From contig NZ_NBWU01000005.1 of the NCBI RefSeq assembly GCF_002514735.1, positions 496,001 to 560,000 on the forward strand: 64,000 nt of DNA, in the 5' to 3' direction. Source of the stretch: Sediminicola luteus (lineage in GTDB: Bacteria; Bacteroidota; Bacteroidia; Flavobacteriales; Flavobacteriaceae). The position numbers and the translations under genes were made by a program. The notes under the pieces were generated by a model. The model was given only the letters and a program-made list of their open reading frames with translations. It did no database searches and was not told the DNA's origin. This document shows positions 12,893 to 22,030 of the stretch, one piece after another (positions within the stretch are counted from its first letter, which is position 1; the number at the start of each line of letters is the position of its first letter).

Positions 12893-13849
12893 ATGAAGTT
12901 GACCATGATGCAAAAAAAAATGCCACAGTTCAAAAAACTGTTGGTACTGGTAATTCCCTTGTTAAGCCTTACTAGTTGGGCCCAACAAGATGCCCAGTAT
13001 ACCCAATATATGTACAATACCCAAGGGATCAATCCGGCCTATGCCGGTACCCGCGGACAATTAAGTTTGGCCGCCTTATACCGTAACCAGTGGGTTGGGG
13101 TAGATGGGGCCCCAGAGTCCGCCACCTTGAATGCGCAAGCACCCATAGGGGAATCGGGTATTGGCTTAGGGCTTTCCATTGTAACCGATAAGGTGGGGCC
13201 CACCCAAGAGACGGCCTTCGATATCGATTTTTCCTATACGATACCATTAAATGTTGCCGCGGATCTATCCTTCGGTCTAAAGGCCAGTGGGCACCTTTTG
13301 GATGTGCGATTTTCGGAGCTCAACAGTTATGATCCCGATGATGCCGTATTGCAAAACGATATCCATAATCGGTTTTCACCCAATATAGGGGCCGGACTGT
13401 ATTATCATACCGACCGATTCTATTTAGGGCTATCGGTACCCCGAATATTGGAAACCGAACATTTCGATTCCTCAAGTTTGGCCACCGCCACCGAGCGTAT
13501 GCATTGGTACTTGATTACGGGTTATATCTTTGAAGCCAATCCAAATTTAAAAATAAAACCTGCCTTGCTTACCAAAGCGGTAAAAGGGGCCCCATTACAA
13601 GTAGATATGTCATTGAATTTTATGTTGCGTGACCGTTTTGTCCTTGGGGCCGCCTATAGGTGGGATGCCGCTCTAAGTGCCCTGGCCGGATTTCATATCG
13701 GAGATGGTTTGTTTTTGGGACTCGCTTATGATAGGGAGGTGACCGAATTGGGCAATACGGCCTTTAACGATGGCTCTTTTGAGGTAATCTTGAGATACGA
13801 TTTTATGGATAAATCCAGTAGATTCTTAAAATCCCCTAGATTTTTCTAG
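12893..13849 (+). CDS. PorP/SprF family type IX secretion system membrane protein (second copy)
   Basis: The product has 318 residues. ATG 12893 lies one base after the stop of the giant gene, so the two are translationally close-coupled; ATG 12905 or 12908 are possible shorter starts. A signal peptide ends near LTSWAQQ. The QDAQYTQYMYNT motif, a barrel-like body and the EVILRYDF ... KSPRFF end match the upstream paralogue at 3242. Shared blocks include ILETEHFDSSS and GNTAFNDGSFEVILRYDF. By family it is an outer-membrane partner for secretion or anchoring of the preceding type-B substrate. A strong terminator follows, closing the cassette. Confidence 0.94.
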   Translation: MKLTMMQKKMPQFKKLLVLVIPLLSLTSWAQQDAQYTQYMYNTQGINPAYAGTRGQLSLAALYRNQWVGVDGAPESATLNAQAPIGESGIGLGLSIVTDKVGPTQETAFDIDFSYTIPLNVAADLSFGLKASGHLLDVRFSELNSYDPDDAVLQNDIHNRFSPNIGAGLYYHTDRFYLGLSVPRILETEHFDSSSLATATERMHWYLITGYIFEANPNLKIKPALLTKAVKGAPLQVDMSLNFMLRDRFVLGAAYRWDAALSALAGFHIGDGLFLGLAYDREVTELGNTAFNDGSFEVILRYDFMDKSSRFLKSPRFF

Positions 13850-13890
13850 GGTGTGTTGGTGAAGTGGGATTAATGTTGATACTGGATCCA

Positions 13891-13914
13891 AGCACCCTTC
13901 GGGGTGCTTTTTTT
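13891..13914 (+). terminator. Intrinsic terminator after the second SprF gene
   Basis: AGCACCC - TTCG - GGGTGCT, a 7-bp perfect stem with a UUCG loop, followed by a run of seven T. Confidence 0.9.
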
Positions 13915-14050
13915 GTTAATTGCCCCCGTATCTGCCTTAAAGGTTTTATTTTTATCGACTGAAACCCGATAGAGGGCTTTTTTATTTGAATTAATTGGCT
14001 GTTCATTTGTTTATTTCAGACGTATAGTTGATTAAACCTATTTTTGATAT

Positions 14051-14590
14051 ATGAGCGAAGAGCGTGTACTTTTAGTAAATGCCCAAGACGAGGTCATAGG
14101 TACCATGGAGAAGATGGAAGCCCACGAAAAAGCGGTATTACATAGGGCCTTTTCGGTTTTTGTTTTGAACAAAAAAGGCCAGTTAATGTTGCAACAACGG
14201 GCCGCCCATAAATACCATTCCCCTTTGTTATGGACCAATACCTGTTGTAGTCATCAACGGGAAGGGGAGACCAATATAGGGGCGGGTAAACGTCGACTTC
14301 GTGAAGAAATGGGGTTTGAGGTAGAGCTCAAAGAATTGTTTTCTTTTATCTATAAAGCTCCTTTCGATAACGGACTTACCGAGCATGAATTGGATCATGT
14401 TATGGTAGGCTATTCCGAATTGGAACCGAATATCAACCCTGAAGAAGTGGCCGCCTGGAAATGGATGGACCTCGATGCCGTTAAAACCGATATGGCTGCA
14501 AACCCAGATAGGTATACGGCATGGTTCAAGATTATTTTTGAAAAATCGTACCATCATTTAGAAGCCCATCGTTATGAAGGTAAAAGTTAG
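14051..14590 (+). CDS. idi: Isopentenyl-diphosphate delta-isomerase, type I
   Basis: A 179-residue Nudix-fold enzyme that interconverts isopentenyl and dimethylallyl diphosphate in isoprenoid synthesis. The N-terminus (LLVNAQDEVIGTMEK) aligns from the first residues with known type I enzymes, supporting ATG 14051. The catalytic cysteine is C66 in NTCCSHQ, with metal-binding H68. The Nudix helix carries REEMGFE, and the second acidic cluster is TEHELDH (E111/E113). The length is typical. Its 3' end overlaps the next gene by 17 bp, so it probably heads an idi / pterin synthase / manA operon. Confidence 0.95.
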   Translation: MSEERVLLVNAQDEVIGTMEKMEAHEKAVLHRAFSVFVLNKKGQLMLQQRAAHKYHSPLLWTNTCCSHQREGETNIGAGKRRLREEMGFEVELKELFSFIYKAPFDNGLTEHELDHVMVGYSELEPNINPEEVAAWKWMDLDAVKTDMAANPDRYTAWFKIIFEKSYHHLEAHRYEGKS

Positions 14591-14981
14591 TAGAAAAGCT
14601 CACTTCAATGCCGCCCATCGTCTGCATAGGCCCGACTGGGACGATGCCAAGAACAAAGCGGTTTTTGGTAAGTGTAGTAATCCCAATTACCATGGCCATA
14701 ATTACGACCTTGTGGTCAGTGTACGGGGCGAAATAGACGAGACTACCGGTTTCGTAATGGACATGAAGGTGTTGAAAGAACTGATCTATACCCATATCGA
14801 ACAGGCTTTCGACCATAAAAACCTTAATCTTGAGGTGCCAGAATTTAAAAACCTAAACCCCACGGCCGAACATATTGCCGTCGTGATCTGGAATAAGCTT
14901 CGGCCTTTTATTGCAACGGATAAGGAATTGGAGGTCGTTTTGTATGAGACCCCCCGAAATTTCGTGACTTATTCCGGTTAA
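14574..14981 (+). CDS. 6-pyruvoyl-tetrahydropterin synthase / 6-carboxytetrahydropterin synthase family
   Basis: A 135-residue protein of the PTPS/QueD fold. Zinc ligands are H15 (NAAHRL), H40 and H42 (NYHGHNY), and the catalytic cysteine is C34. The spacing C-x5-HGH matches the eukaryote-like 6-pyruvoyl-tetrahydropterin synthase subgroup rather than QueD, which normally has C-x3-HGH. The substrate is a dihydroneopterin triphosphate derivative in either case. ATG 14574 overlaps idi by 17 bp and gives the usual start MKVKVSRKAHFNAAH. Annotation pipelines usually call this family queD. The sequence suggests that tetrahydropterin production is at least as likely as queuosine synthesis. Confidence 0.88.
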   Translation: MKVKVSRKAHFNAAHRLHRPDWDDAKNKAVFGKCSNPNYHGHNYDLVVSVRGEIDETTGFVMDMKVLKELIYTHIEQAFDHKNLNLEVPEFKNLNPTAEHIAVVIWNKLRPFIATDKELEVVLYETPRNFVTYSG

Positions 14982-15002
14982 ATACGAACCAAAAATTTTC
15001 CC

Positions 15003-15962
15003 ATGTTATACCCATTGAAATTTACCCCCATTTTAAAGGAACGCCTGTGGGGAGGCACCAAATTAAAGGATCGTTTCAATAAACCGTCCGAGTCCGATAT
15101 TACCGGTGAAAGTTGGGAACTTTCGGGCGTACCCGGCGATGTATCGGTCGTGGCCGAAGGCCCGTTGGCCAACCGTAACCTTAACGATCTAATCGAAATG
15201 TATGGGGCCGATCTTTTAGGACAGTCCGTTTTGGACCGTTTCGGAAAAGATTTCCCGATCCTAATTAAATTCATTGACGCCAAACAAGATCTTTCCATAC
15301 AATTACACCCGAATGATGCCTTGGCCAAGGAACGCCATAATTCTTTTGGGAAAACAGAGATGTGGTATGTGATGGATGCTGACCCCGGGGCCCAATTAAT
15401 CGTTGGCTTTAATCGCGATGTTAGTAAGGAAGAGTATCAAGAAAGTTTGGAAAAAGGCACCTTACTGGATTTGCTCAACTACGAAGATGTCGCAAGCGGT
15501 AGTACCTTTTTTATCAATACCGGAAAAATACATGCCATAGGGGCAGGGGTGCTTTTGGCCGAAATACAGCAGACCAGTGACGTTACCTACCGTGTGTATG
15601 ATTTTGACCGTAGGGACAAAGAAGGCAACCTAAGGGAGCTACATACCGAATTGGCATTAGACGCCATGGATTTTACCAAAAAAGACGACTTTAAGGTAAG
15701 TTATCCTACGGCAAAGAACGAAACCAATACCATGGTCCAATGCCCGTATTTCAACACCAATTATCTAGAATTGGATGCTGAGGTAACCTACGGACCCGCG
15801 GCTAACTTTAGGATTTATATGTGTGTAGACGGTGCGGCCACGATCTCGAACCAAGAAGGTGTGGCAACCTTGGTTAAAGGAGAGACCGTTTTAATGCCCG
15901 CCAGTTCCGATTTTGTAAAGATCGAAACCAAGGGATGTAAATTGTTGGAGGTAACCGTATAA
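15003..15962 (+). CDS. manA: Mannose-6-phosphate isomerase, class I
   Basis: A 319-residue cupin enzyme converting mannose 6-phosphate to fructose 6-phosphate, feeding GDP-mannose and surface glycans. Visible zinc-site motifs are QLHPND, KTEMWY and GKIHAIGAG. The start MLYPLKFTPILKERLWGG is the usual family N-terminus. It lies 21 bp after the pterin synthase gene, same strand. The length fits the short bacterial class I form. Confidence 0.94.
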   Translation: MLYPLKFTPILKERLWGGTKLKDRFNKPSESDITGESWELSGVPGDVSVVAEGPLANRNLNDLIEMYGADLLGQSVLDRFGKDFPILIKFIDAKQDLSIQLHPNDALAKERHNSFGKTEMWYVMDADPGAQLIVGFNRDVSKEEYQESLEKGTLLDLLNYEDVASGSTFFINTGKIHAIGAGVLLAEIQQTSDVTYRVYDFDRRDKEGNLRELHTELALDAMDFTKKDDFKVSYPTAKNETNTMVQCPYFNTNYLELDAEVTYGPAANFRIYMCVDGAATISNQEGVATLVKGETVLMPASSDFVKIETKGCKLLEVTV

Positions 15963-16089
15963 AAAGACAAAACCTTATTGCAGACCACCACTGAACGAAC
16001 TGGCTGGGGAGTTAAAGGCAACGTTAAATATGGGCGCGAAAAACACCTATGTGCCCCCAAAAACGTAATTTTGTGCAAAATTCCATATT

Positions 16090-16362
16090 ATGGCAAGTGT
16101 TAGAAATTTGAAAAAAGACATCAATTATGTGTTGGGCGACTTGATCGACTCGGTTTATTTCTGGGAGATGAGCACAGGTAACGCCAATTCTGAGGCCGGT
16201 ACTGAGATTATCGATGGGGCTATCGCCGTGTTCGATGAGCTTATGGCCAAGGTAAACCAAAAAGATGTTGAAGATAAAAAGGCCCACTTTAAGGCTTTAC
16301 GAGGAGAGCTAGAAGAAAAAGCGATCGCATTGGTTGAAAAAATCAATGCTTTGGCGGCCTAG
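16090..16362 (+). CDS. Small conserved helical protein of unknown function
   Basis: A 90-residue, highly charged and alpha-helical protein starting MASVRNLKKDINYVLGDLID, with no signal peptide or membrane segment. I recognise no domain; similar small cytoplasmic proteins are typical of flavobacterial genomes. It is a real gene by codon use, by the TAATTTTG -7-like box just upstream (16066-16073), and by the strong terminator 24 bp after its stop. Function unknown. Confidence 0.8.
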   Translation: MASVRNLKKDINYVLGDLIDSVYFWEMSTGNANSEAGTEIIDGAIAVFDELMAKVNQKDVEDKKAHFKALRGELEEKAIALVEKINALAA

Positions 16363-16384
16363 TTCCGTTGCAATTCTAAAATAG

Positions 16385-16411
16385 AAAAGGCGCCGATTGG
16401 GCGCCTTTTTT
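16385..16411. terminator. Bidirectional intrinsic terminator
   Basis: AAAAGGCGCC - GATTG - GGCGCCTTTT, a 10-bp perfect stem with T-runs on both strands, between two convergent genes. Confidence 0.92.
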
Positions 16412-16433
16412 ACATTAAACATTTAGGTAATGT

Positions 16434-17141
16434 TTATTCTGTTTTGGTATCCAGCAGCTTCTTTAAGCCTAGCCCATATTTAGAAGCGGCTACTTCGGCA
16501 CTGAGATTGTTATAGATGGAGTCCAAATAGATTTTCTTGGCATCTGGTACTTCGTACAAGGCTACATAAGGTGCGATGTACGAGTCTTTGTTGTTCAAAG
16601 CAAAGTTCAAGGAATACAATACACTTCGTAGGGCGTTACGGTTCAAGAGTGCATCCATGGAATCTACCAATACACTATCGCGTAAAATTTCCGGATTCAT
16701 TTTGGCCCGGAACAGTTCTAGATCCTTTTTATTGAATTTAGACAATACATCTTGGTATTCGGCAAATTTTTCGTGGGTGGTAGAACCACTTATGGTCGGA
16801 TTTATATCGAAGGTATTCCATTTGGTGTCAATGGTAACGGTACCGGGTTCACCGAAAAAAACGATGCGGTCGTTAACCTCGTTATGATCTTCCTTCTTTA
16901 GGTATAGATAAAAAACCTCAGGGCTTTCTACAGGTACGGTAAAACTGAACTGCCCATTGCCTTCAATTACCAATGAGTCTAAAGTGGCCAAGGCGGTATC
17001 TTGAATATGTTGTAGGTATAATACCCCTTTTTTCAATCCTTTTACATTTCCGCTAACCATCATTTCGTTGGCAGATGGCCCAGAAGAACAGGCGGCTATC
17101 AGAATTATGGCCAAAAAGGCCCATATCGTATTTTTCATCAT
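16434..17141 (-). CDS. DUF4369 domain lipoprotein
   Basis: About 235 residues from one of two adjacent ATG codons (17141 or 17138). A lipoprotein signal ends in LIAACSS, so the mature protein starts at cysteine and is membrane-anchored. The body begins VSGNVKGLKKGVLYLQ with a following GQFSFTVPV, the pattern of the DUF4369 beta-sandwich often found at the N-terminus of Bacteroidota thioredoxin-like proteins. No thioredoxin domain or CxxC follows; the C-terminal half is helical. Function unknown. It is convergent with the small gene at 16090 and shares its terminator. Confidence 0.82.
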   Translation of the reverse strand: MMKNTIWAFLAIILIAACSSGPSANEMMVSGNVKGLKKGVLYLQHIQDTALATLDSLVIEGNGQFSFTVPVESPEVFYLYLKKEDHNEVNDRIVFFGEPGTVTIDTKWNTFDINPTISGSTTHEKFAEYQDVLSKFNKKDLELFRAKMNPEILRDSVLVDSMDALLNRNALRSVLYSLNFALNNKDSYIAPYVALYEVPDAKKIYLDSIYNNLSAEVAASKYGLGLKKLLDTKTE

Positions 17142-17184
17142 TTGGTATTTGGGTGGCAAATATGCATTAAACTATACGATTTCC

Positions 17185-18483
17185 CTAAAAATTCGAGGCT
17201 ATTTCCATAAGGTAGGCACATAGCAAAGCGCCACCGGTACCGGCTACATAACCGAAAACCGCCAGTAAAACCCCGACCGAGGTCAAAGAGGTATGGAAAG
17301 CGCCTGCTACCACTGGTGCAGAAGCCGCACCACCCACATTGGCCTGACTACCTACCGCTAAAAAGAAGAAGGGCGATTTGGTCAATTTGGCTACTAAAAT
17401 CAACAAGCCGGCATGTATGGCCATCCAAACCAAACCGATCAGAATTAGTCCTGGGTTTTCGAAAATACGAGTGAGGTCCATTTTCATACCAATGGTGGCT
17501 ACCAAAATGTAGATAAAGATTCCGCCTATCTTACTGGCGCCCGCACCCTCATAATCCTTTGCTCTAGTAAAAGAAAGCAGTATACCGATCGTGGTGGCAA
17601 TGACCACCATCCAAAAGAAACTAGAGCCCATAAAGGAAAGGAAACTCTTATCGTCCCGTACCGATTCGAAGCTATTTTTCATAAATGGCCCCAAGGATTC
17701 CCCAAAGAAATGGGAGAGCCCCACTGCGGTAAAGGCGATGCCAAACATAACCATATAATCGGTAAGGGTAGGTACGCGGGTAATACGCTCGGCAAATTCC
17801 GAGACCTTTTCCTTCAATGCCGTAATGGCAGAGGTATCGGCCTTTAGCCAACGATCTATGGCTTCGGATCGGCCCGCCCCAAAAAGTAGGAAGGCCATCC
17901 AGATGTTGGCTACCACCACGTCTATAAGTACCATGCCACTGAACTTATCGGGGTTGTATTTAAAGATCTCCAGCATGGCCGCCTGGTTGGCCCCGCCCCC
18001 GATCCAACTACCGGCAATGGTGGCAAGCCCACGCCAAACGGCATCGAAACCATTGCCACCAACCGTTTCCGGGGAGAAAATGGAAATCAATAATATAGCC
18101 AGAGGCCCACCGATTACGATTCCGGCGGTTCCAGTAAAAAACATGATCAATGCCTTTGGGCCCAGATTTACGATGCCCTTTAGGTCTATGCTCAAGGTCA
18201 TTAAAACCAAGGCGGCCGGTAATAAATACCATTTGGCCATATCGTATAAATGCGATTTCTCCTTTACGGTTTCACCAGCGGCATCTACCGTTTCCCAATC
18301 TGGTGCTATGATACCGAAGGAGGTGAAAACGGCCGGTAGCATATAACACATCAATACTCCGGGAATAATGCCGTAGAATTTTTTCCAGAATCCGGTTTGT
18401 TTGGAGGAGGTATAAAAAACAAAGCCCAAACAGAGGGCCAAAAGACCGAATACTACCCGGTCGTCAGTAATCATTGGAGCCAT
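17185..18483 (-). CDS. DUF819 family membrane protein
   Basis: A 432-residue, very hydrophobic protein with about 10-12 transmembrane segments. It has glycine-rich stretches such as GSWIGGGANQAAM and QANVGGAASAPVVAGAF that are characteristic of DUF819 (YjcL-like) permease-type proteins. The substrate is unknown; the fold resembles sodium-coupled transporters. ATG 18483 gives MAPMITDDRVVFG, with a TATATTTG -7-like box just upstream on the minus strand (18506-18513). The DUF4369 lipoprotein gene lies 43 bp downstream and may be co-transcribed. Confidence 0.88.
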   Translation of the reverse strand: MAPMITDDRVVFGLLALCLGFVFYTSSKQTGFWKKFYGIIPGVLMCYMLPAVFTSFGIIAPDWETVDAAGETVKEKSHLYDMAKWYLLPAALVLMTLSIDLKGIVNLGPKALIMFFTGTAGIVIGGPLAILLISIFSPETVGGNGFDAVWRGLATIAGSWIGGGANQAAMLEIFKYNPDKFSGMVLIDVVVANIWMAFLLFGAGRSEAIDRWLKADTSAITALKEKVSEFAERITRVPTLTDYMVMFGIAFTAVGLSHFFGESLGPFMKNSFESVRDDKSFLSFMGSSFFWMVVIATTIGILLSFTRAKDYEGAGASKIGGIFIYILVATIGMKMDLTRIFENPGLILIGLVWMAIHAGLLILVAKLTKSPFFFLAVGSQANVGGAASAPVVAGAFHTSLTSVGVLLAVFGYVAGTGGALLCAYLMEIASNF

Positions 18484-18610
18484 ACAGCCTTTTTTGGTGA
18501 ACCCTCAAATATAACAACAATTGCCCACCCTAAAATGGCCTGGAAGGAATAGTTGGCCAATATTCCCAAAATTCTACTATGATTTTTATGAATACTTCAA
18601 TTTGGGTGCT

Positions 18611-19402
18611 TTAATTGAAAAAAGAGGCCAAATAATAGGCGACACCATCTTCTTTACAGGCGCCACAATGGTCGTCGGCGAGTTGAAGTACCTCGGGCCT
18701 GGCATTGGCCACCGCCACACTTTTACCTACTGCGGCCATCAGTTCCATATCGTTGTAATTATCGCCAAAAGCTAGGGTGTTGCCCACCCCGTCCCGTCCT
18801 AAGATTTGTTCTAAAGCGGTTAGTTTAGAAACGCCTGCGGGGGCTATCTCGATTAGGGTGTCGTTAGATCGGTATATGTGAAGATCGCCGTGAAAACGTT
18901 TCTCTAAAAGAGGCTGAATGGCATCGGCCGTGGTTTTAGTGCCCATCAGCATTAGTTTATGCCAGCCAAGAGGACTATGTTCTTTTAGGCTTTTGCCCGT
19001 TTCTTGGTATTGGGGTTCGGTTCGAGTATTAAAAATCTCTTTTTGTACCCGTTCACTATCTGTCGGAACCAACCATTTGTCTTGATAGTACAATCCGAGA
19101 TGAATGCCCAGTTTTTTACACTCAAGATGTATTTCCAAGGCTTGGTTGTGGGGTATGGTGGCCAAATCTGAAAAATGCCCCTCGTTATAGATCAAAGTAC
19201 CGTTATAACAGATCATGGGGTGCCCCACGATATGCATCCGTTTTTGAAGGTATAACATAGACTTCGGACTCCGGGCCGAAGCCAATACAATAGGGAACCT
19301 ATCCTTTATCTTTTGTATTTGTCGTACCGAGTATTCGGTAATATCGTTTTTTAGGGACAGGAAAGTTCCATCTAAATCCGTACAAACCGCTGCTATTTCC
19401 AT
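18611..19402 (-). CDS. Cof-type HAD hydrolase
   Basis: A 263-residue HAD-superfamily phosphatase of the Cof/IIB type. Motif I is DLDGTF (D9, D11), motif II is the serine in LASARSP, and motif IV is GDNYNDMELM. The insertion of a large cap between motifs II and III is typical. The likely substrates are sugar phosphates or similar small phosphorylated metabolites; the exact one cannot be read. ATG 19402 is well placed before CTDLDGT. Confidence 0.9.
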   Translation of the reverse strand: MEIAAVCTDLDGTFLSLKNDITEYSVRQIQKIKDRFPIVLASARSPKSMLYLQKRMHIVGHPMICYNGTLIYNEGHFSDLATIPHNQALEIHLECKKLGIHLGLYYQDKWLVPTDSERVQKEIFNTRTEPQYQETGKSLKEHSPLGWHKLMLMGTKTTADAIQPLLEKRFHGDLHIYRSNDTLIEIAPAGVSKLTALEQILGRDGVGNTLAFGDNYNDMELMAAVGKSVAVANARPEVLQLADDHCGACKEDGVAYYLASFFN

Positions 19403-19681
19403 GCGGCAAACTTAATGAATTGCCAACAACCAAAAACTCTTAAATCAAAAGTAACCCGAAATTAGATATTTGACATTTTCTCGGATGGATCTGGACTATT
19501 TGATACTCCATGTTCTGTGCTTTCTTTTAAGTGAAAACACCTAATTAAACTAGGGATGATAAGGTTGTCAGATTCGTTTGGGTTAACGGAGGGCAAAAAA
19601 CAAGCGCCTTGTTTTGTAGTATTTATTCTTTGTTCTTTGCTCTTTTCGTCTGAAGCCATTAAATTTCTGATGGCTCTGTAC

Positions 19682-21880
19682 TTAAATGTTAAGCCAATAC
19701 GTGAACTTTAAATTGATCGAACGGTTGCGGGGTTCGAATACATTTACAAAATAATTGTCGGTATACACCAAATAAATATCCGAGAGCGGGGCAAAACGCC
19801 ACTGTAACCTCGAATTGATGCCAAAGTTATCTTGCTGGTTACTATATTGTACCAAGGTAGTCCAGAATATGGATTTGCTAAAGGTGAGCTCTACACGCGG
19901 GCTTACCAACCAAATATCGGCAGAAGCATAGGGGGCCGGCAATTCGATATGGTCGTAATTCATGGCCAATGAGAATTGTGCCTTGGGCTGTATCCTGTAG
20001 GTAACAACGGCTTCCAATGAGGTTTTGTCACCATTGAAAAAACTCCCGTAGGAAGGCTCTACAAAAAAGGAGAAATTCCGGCTTCTATCCGAACGGTAAC
20101 GCAGCGCAAAAGTGGTAAAGCTGTAATCACTATCGGCCGGTAACGGAACCCCATCGGTTCCCGTGGGGTCGAAATCGCTGGAGAGGTAGACATACCTATG
20201 CCTCGCCTGGGCCTCAAATTCTGATTGGTTCTTAAATTCTACGATATATGCGGGCAAAAGGGAGTAATCGGTGTTTTGGTAGTCGAGGGTAGGGCGATAG
20301 GTAGAGGTACCGAACATCTCAAAAATATGACGGTTTATGATGCCTTTTTTGGGCCAAATACGGTATTCGCCGCCACTAGCAAATTTTACGATATCGGTAC
20401 GTCTGATAAAGCCAAGGTCGGATCGGAAATCATCCCCCACATAAACCGCATCTAAGAACAGGTTGTAATTTCGTTTTTCGTGTATGGCAAAGGCTCCTAA
20501 ACTCAAATCTTTATCATGGCCTTCGCCCGGTTCAAATGATTTGTGGGCGTAAAATTTACCGTTCCATGAATTGTCAGCAGAGGCCAGGTTGTAATCAATT
20601 CCGAAAACCCGGTTGTAGCGATCTTCCTCGGCTAAAAAATCGTCATCACCAAAAGCCTGTCGGTTAATAAAGAACATACTGATATTAGAACGCGCGAATA
20701 CTTTACGTTGTAGGGCGATCATCGAATTGTTGTTAGAGGCAATCTCGTTGGCGGCATCTTTTTCGGTCTGTACGCTCAATACCCCTAAACGCCAATCTTC
20801 GTTCAGTTTACCACTTAATCGGGCACCGGCTATGATCCTGTTCTCTATATTGGTGCCAGAAGTGTCTTTGGCAATACCGATCCTACGCGAGAAAAAGGGG
20901 TTGGCATCGCGCCCGCCACCGAAACTGCCAAAAAGGTCGCTGTTATCTATAAAGAATTGTCTTCTTTCAGGTAACGCAATCTCGAAACGAGTAAGGTTGG
21001 TTACCAAGTTATCGACCTCAACATTAGAGAAATCGGGGTTTACCGTTAAGTCGAGGTTCATTGAATTACCTATGGAGAATTTAGCATCGCCTCCCACGCT
21101 CATTTTAACCTCGCTTTCATCGTTTTCCGAATCGCGCTGGGCCCTAAAATTGGTGTATGGAATCAAAGCCATAGGCGTTCGGCTTTTACCCAAAGGCTTT
21201 TCAAAGACCATATCGCCCATAAAGGCCAGGTTAAAAATCAATTGGTTTTGTGGTATGGCGATCCAAGTAGAACGTTCGTTTGCCTCAATATCGAAACGGT
21301 AACTGTTAAAGCGCCATTTAGTCTCGCCTTCCTTGAATTTAAAGGAGGTCATGGGAATGGCCATTTCGGCAATATAATGGTCGTCGTATATTTTTGATTC
21401 GCCTTGCCATTTTACATCCCAGGAAGTGGTGAAACCCCTTAGATCTTTACCACCGTTACTGATCAAGGCCTCACGGCGTACCCCATACGGATTGATACCG
21501 AACAAGAAGGCATTGGTGCCATCGTTAAAGGTGTCGAACAAAAGACTTATGTTGTCATTGCCACCAGCCCGATAATCCCTTTTTAAAGAGTGGGTCACAT
21601 ATTCGGTGCCCTTGTGTTCTGCTTTGATTCCTATGTACAGATAGTCGTTGTTATACAACATTTTAATCTCGGTAGGACGAATGGCAAGGATGTCGTCGGC
21701 CGGAAAATATTGTTGGAAATTATGGGCACTTTGGGCTTGTTCCCATATCCCCTCATTCAAGGCGCCGTCAACGGTTATTTGGGCATCGGTGTATTTTATG
21801 GTGAAGGATTTATGATCTACCTGGGCAAACCCCATAACAAATGCAAAGCACATCGTTATGGCTAGGGAAAATCTTAACAT
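19682..21880 (-). CDS. DUF5916 outer-membrane protein with CBM9-like N-terminal domain
   Basis: A 732-residue protein with a signal peptide (FAFVMGFAQ). Residues ~30-220 form a CBM9-like domain (ITVDGALNEGIWEQAQ, YLYIGIKAEH), which in family members binds carbohydrate. The rest is DUF5916, with long runs of alternating beta strands ending in a barrel-like LKFTYWLNI. Cell-surface location is inferred. It stands alone, with about 280 bp of non-coding sequence downstream. The family is very common in Bacteroidota; its substrate is unknown. Confidence 0.88.
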   Translation of the reverse strand: MLRFSLAITMCFAFVMGFAQVDHKSFTIKYTDAQITVDGALNEGIWEQAQSAHNFQQYFPADDILAIRPTEIKMLYNNDYLYIGIKAEHKGTEYVTHSLKRDYRAGGNDNISLLFDTFNDGTNAFLFGINPYGVRREALISNGGKDLRGFTTSWDVKWQGESKIYDDHYIAEMAIPMTSFKFKEGETKWRFNSYRFDIEANERSTWIAIPQNQLIFNLAFMGDMVFEKPLGKSRTPMALIPYTNFRAQRDSENDESEVKMSVGGDAKFSIGNSMNLDLTVNPDFSNVEVDNLVTNLTRFEIALPERRQFFIDNSDLFGSFGGGRDANPFFSRRIGIAKDTSGTNIENRIIAGARLSGKLNEDWRLGVLSVQTEKDAANEIASNNNSMIALQRKVFARSNISMFFINRQAFGDDDFLAEEDRYNRVFGIDYNLASADNSWNGKFYAHKSFEPGEGHDKDLSLGAFAIHEKRNYNLFLDAVYVGDDFRSDLGFIRRTDIVKFASGGEYRIWPKKGIINRHIFEMFGTSTYRPTLDYQNTDYSLLPAYIVEFKNQSEFEAQARHRYVYLSSDFDPTGTDGVPLPADSDYSFTTFALRYRSDRSRNFSFFVEPSYGSFFNGDKTSLEAVVTYRIQPKAQFSLAMNYDHIELPAPYASADIWLVSPRVELTFSKSIFWTTLVQYSNQQDNFGINSRLQWRFAPLSDIYLVYTDNYFVNVFEPRNRSINLKFTYWLNI

Positions 21881-22030
21881 TGGGTTGATTGAATTAGCTA
21901 TTGGGCGAAGTTAGGGGTTAAAAGCGTTAAAAAAATCACAAACTTTTAACACTAACGTTAACAGATTACCCTATAGGTTTTCTAGGATTACCAAGGGTTG
22001 ACTATGAATGGAAGTTAATGGTTACATTTG

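Noticed and set aside
14039-14046. TATTTTTG box before idi
   Set aside because: Only 5 bases from the start codon with no well-placed -33 element; probably chance in AT-rich sequence.
19462-19659. 65-codon minus-strand frame between HAD and DUF5916 genes
   Set aside because: No recognisable domain, no promoter or ribosome-binding site, ordinary composition for non-coding sequence. It cannot be supported as a gene.
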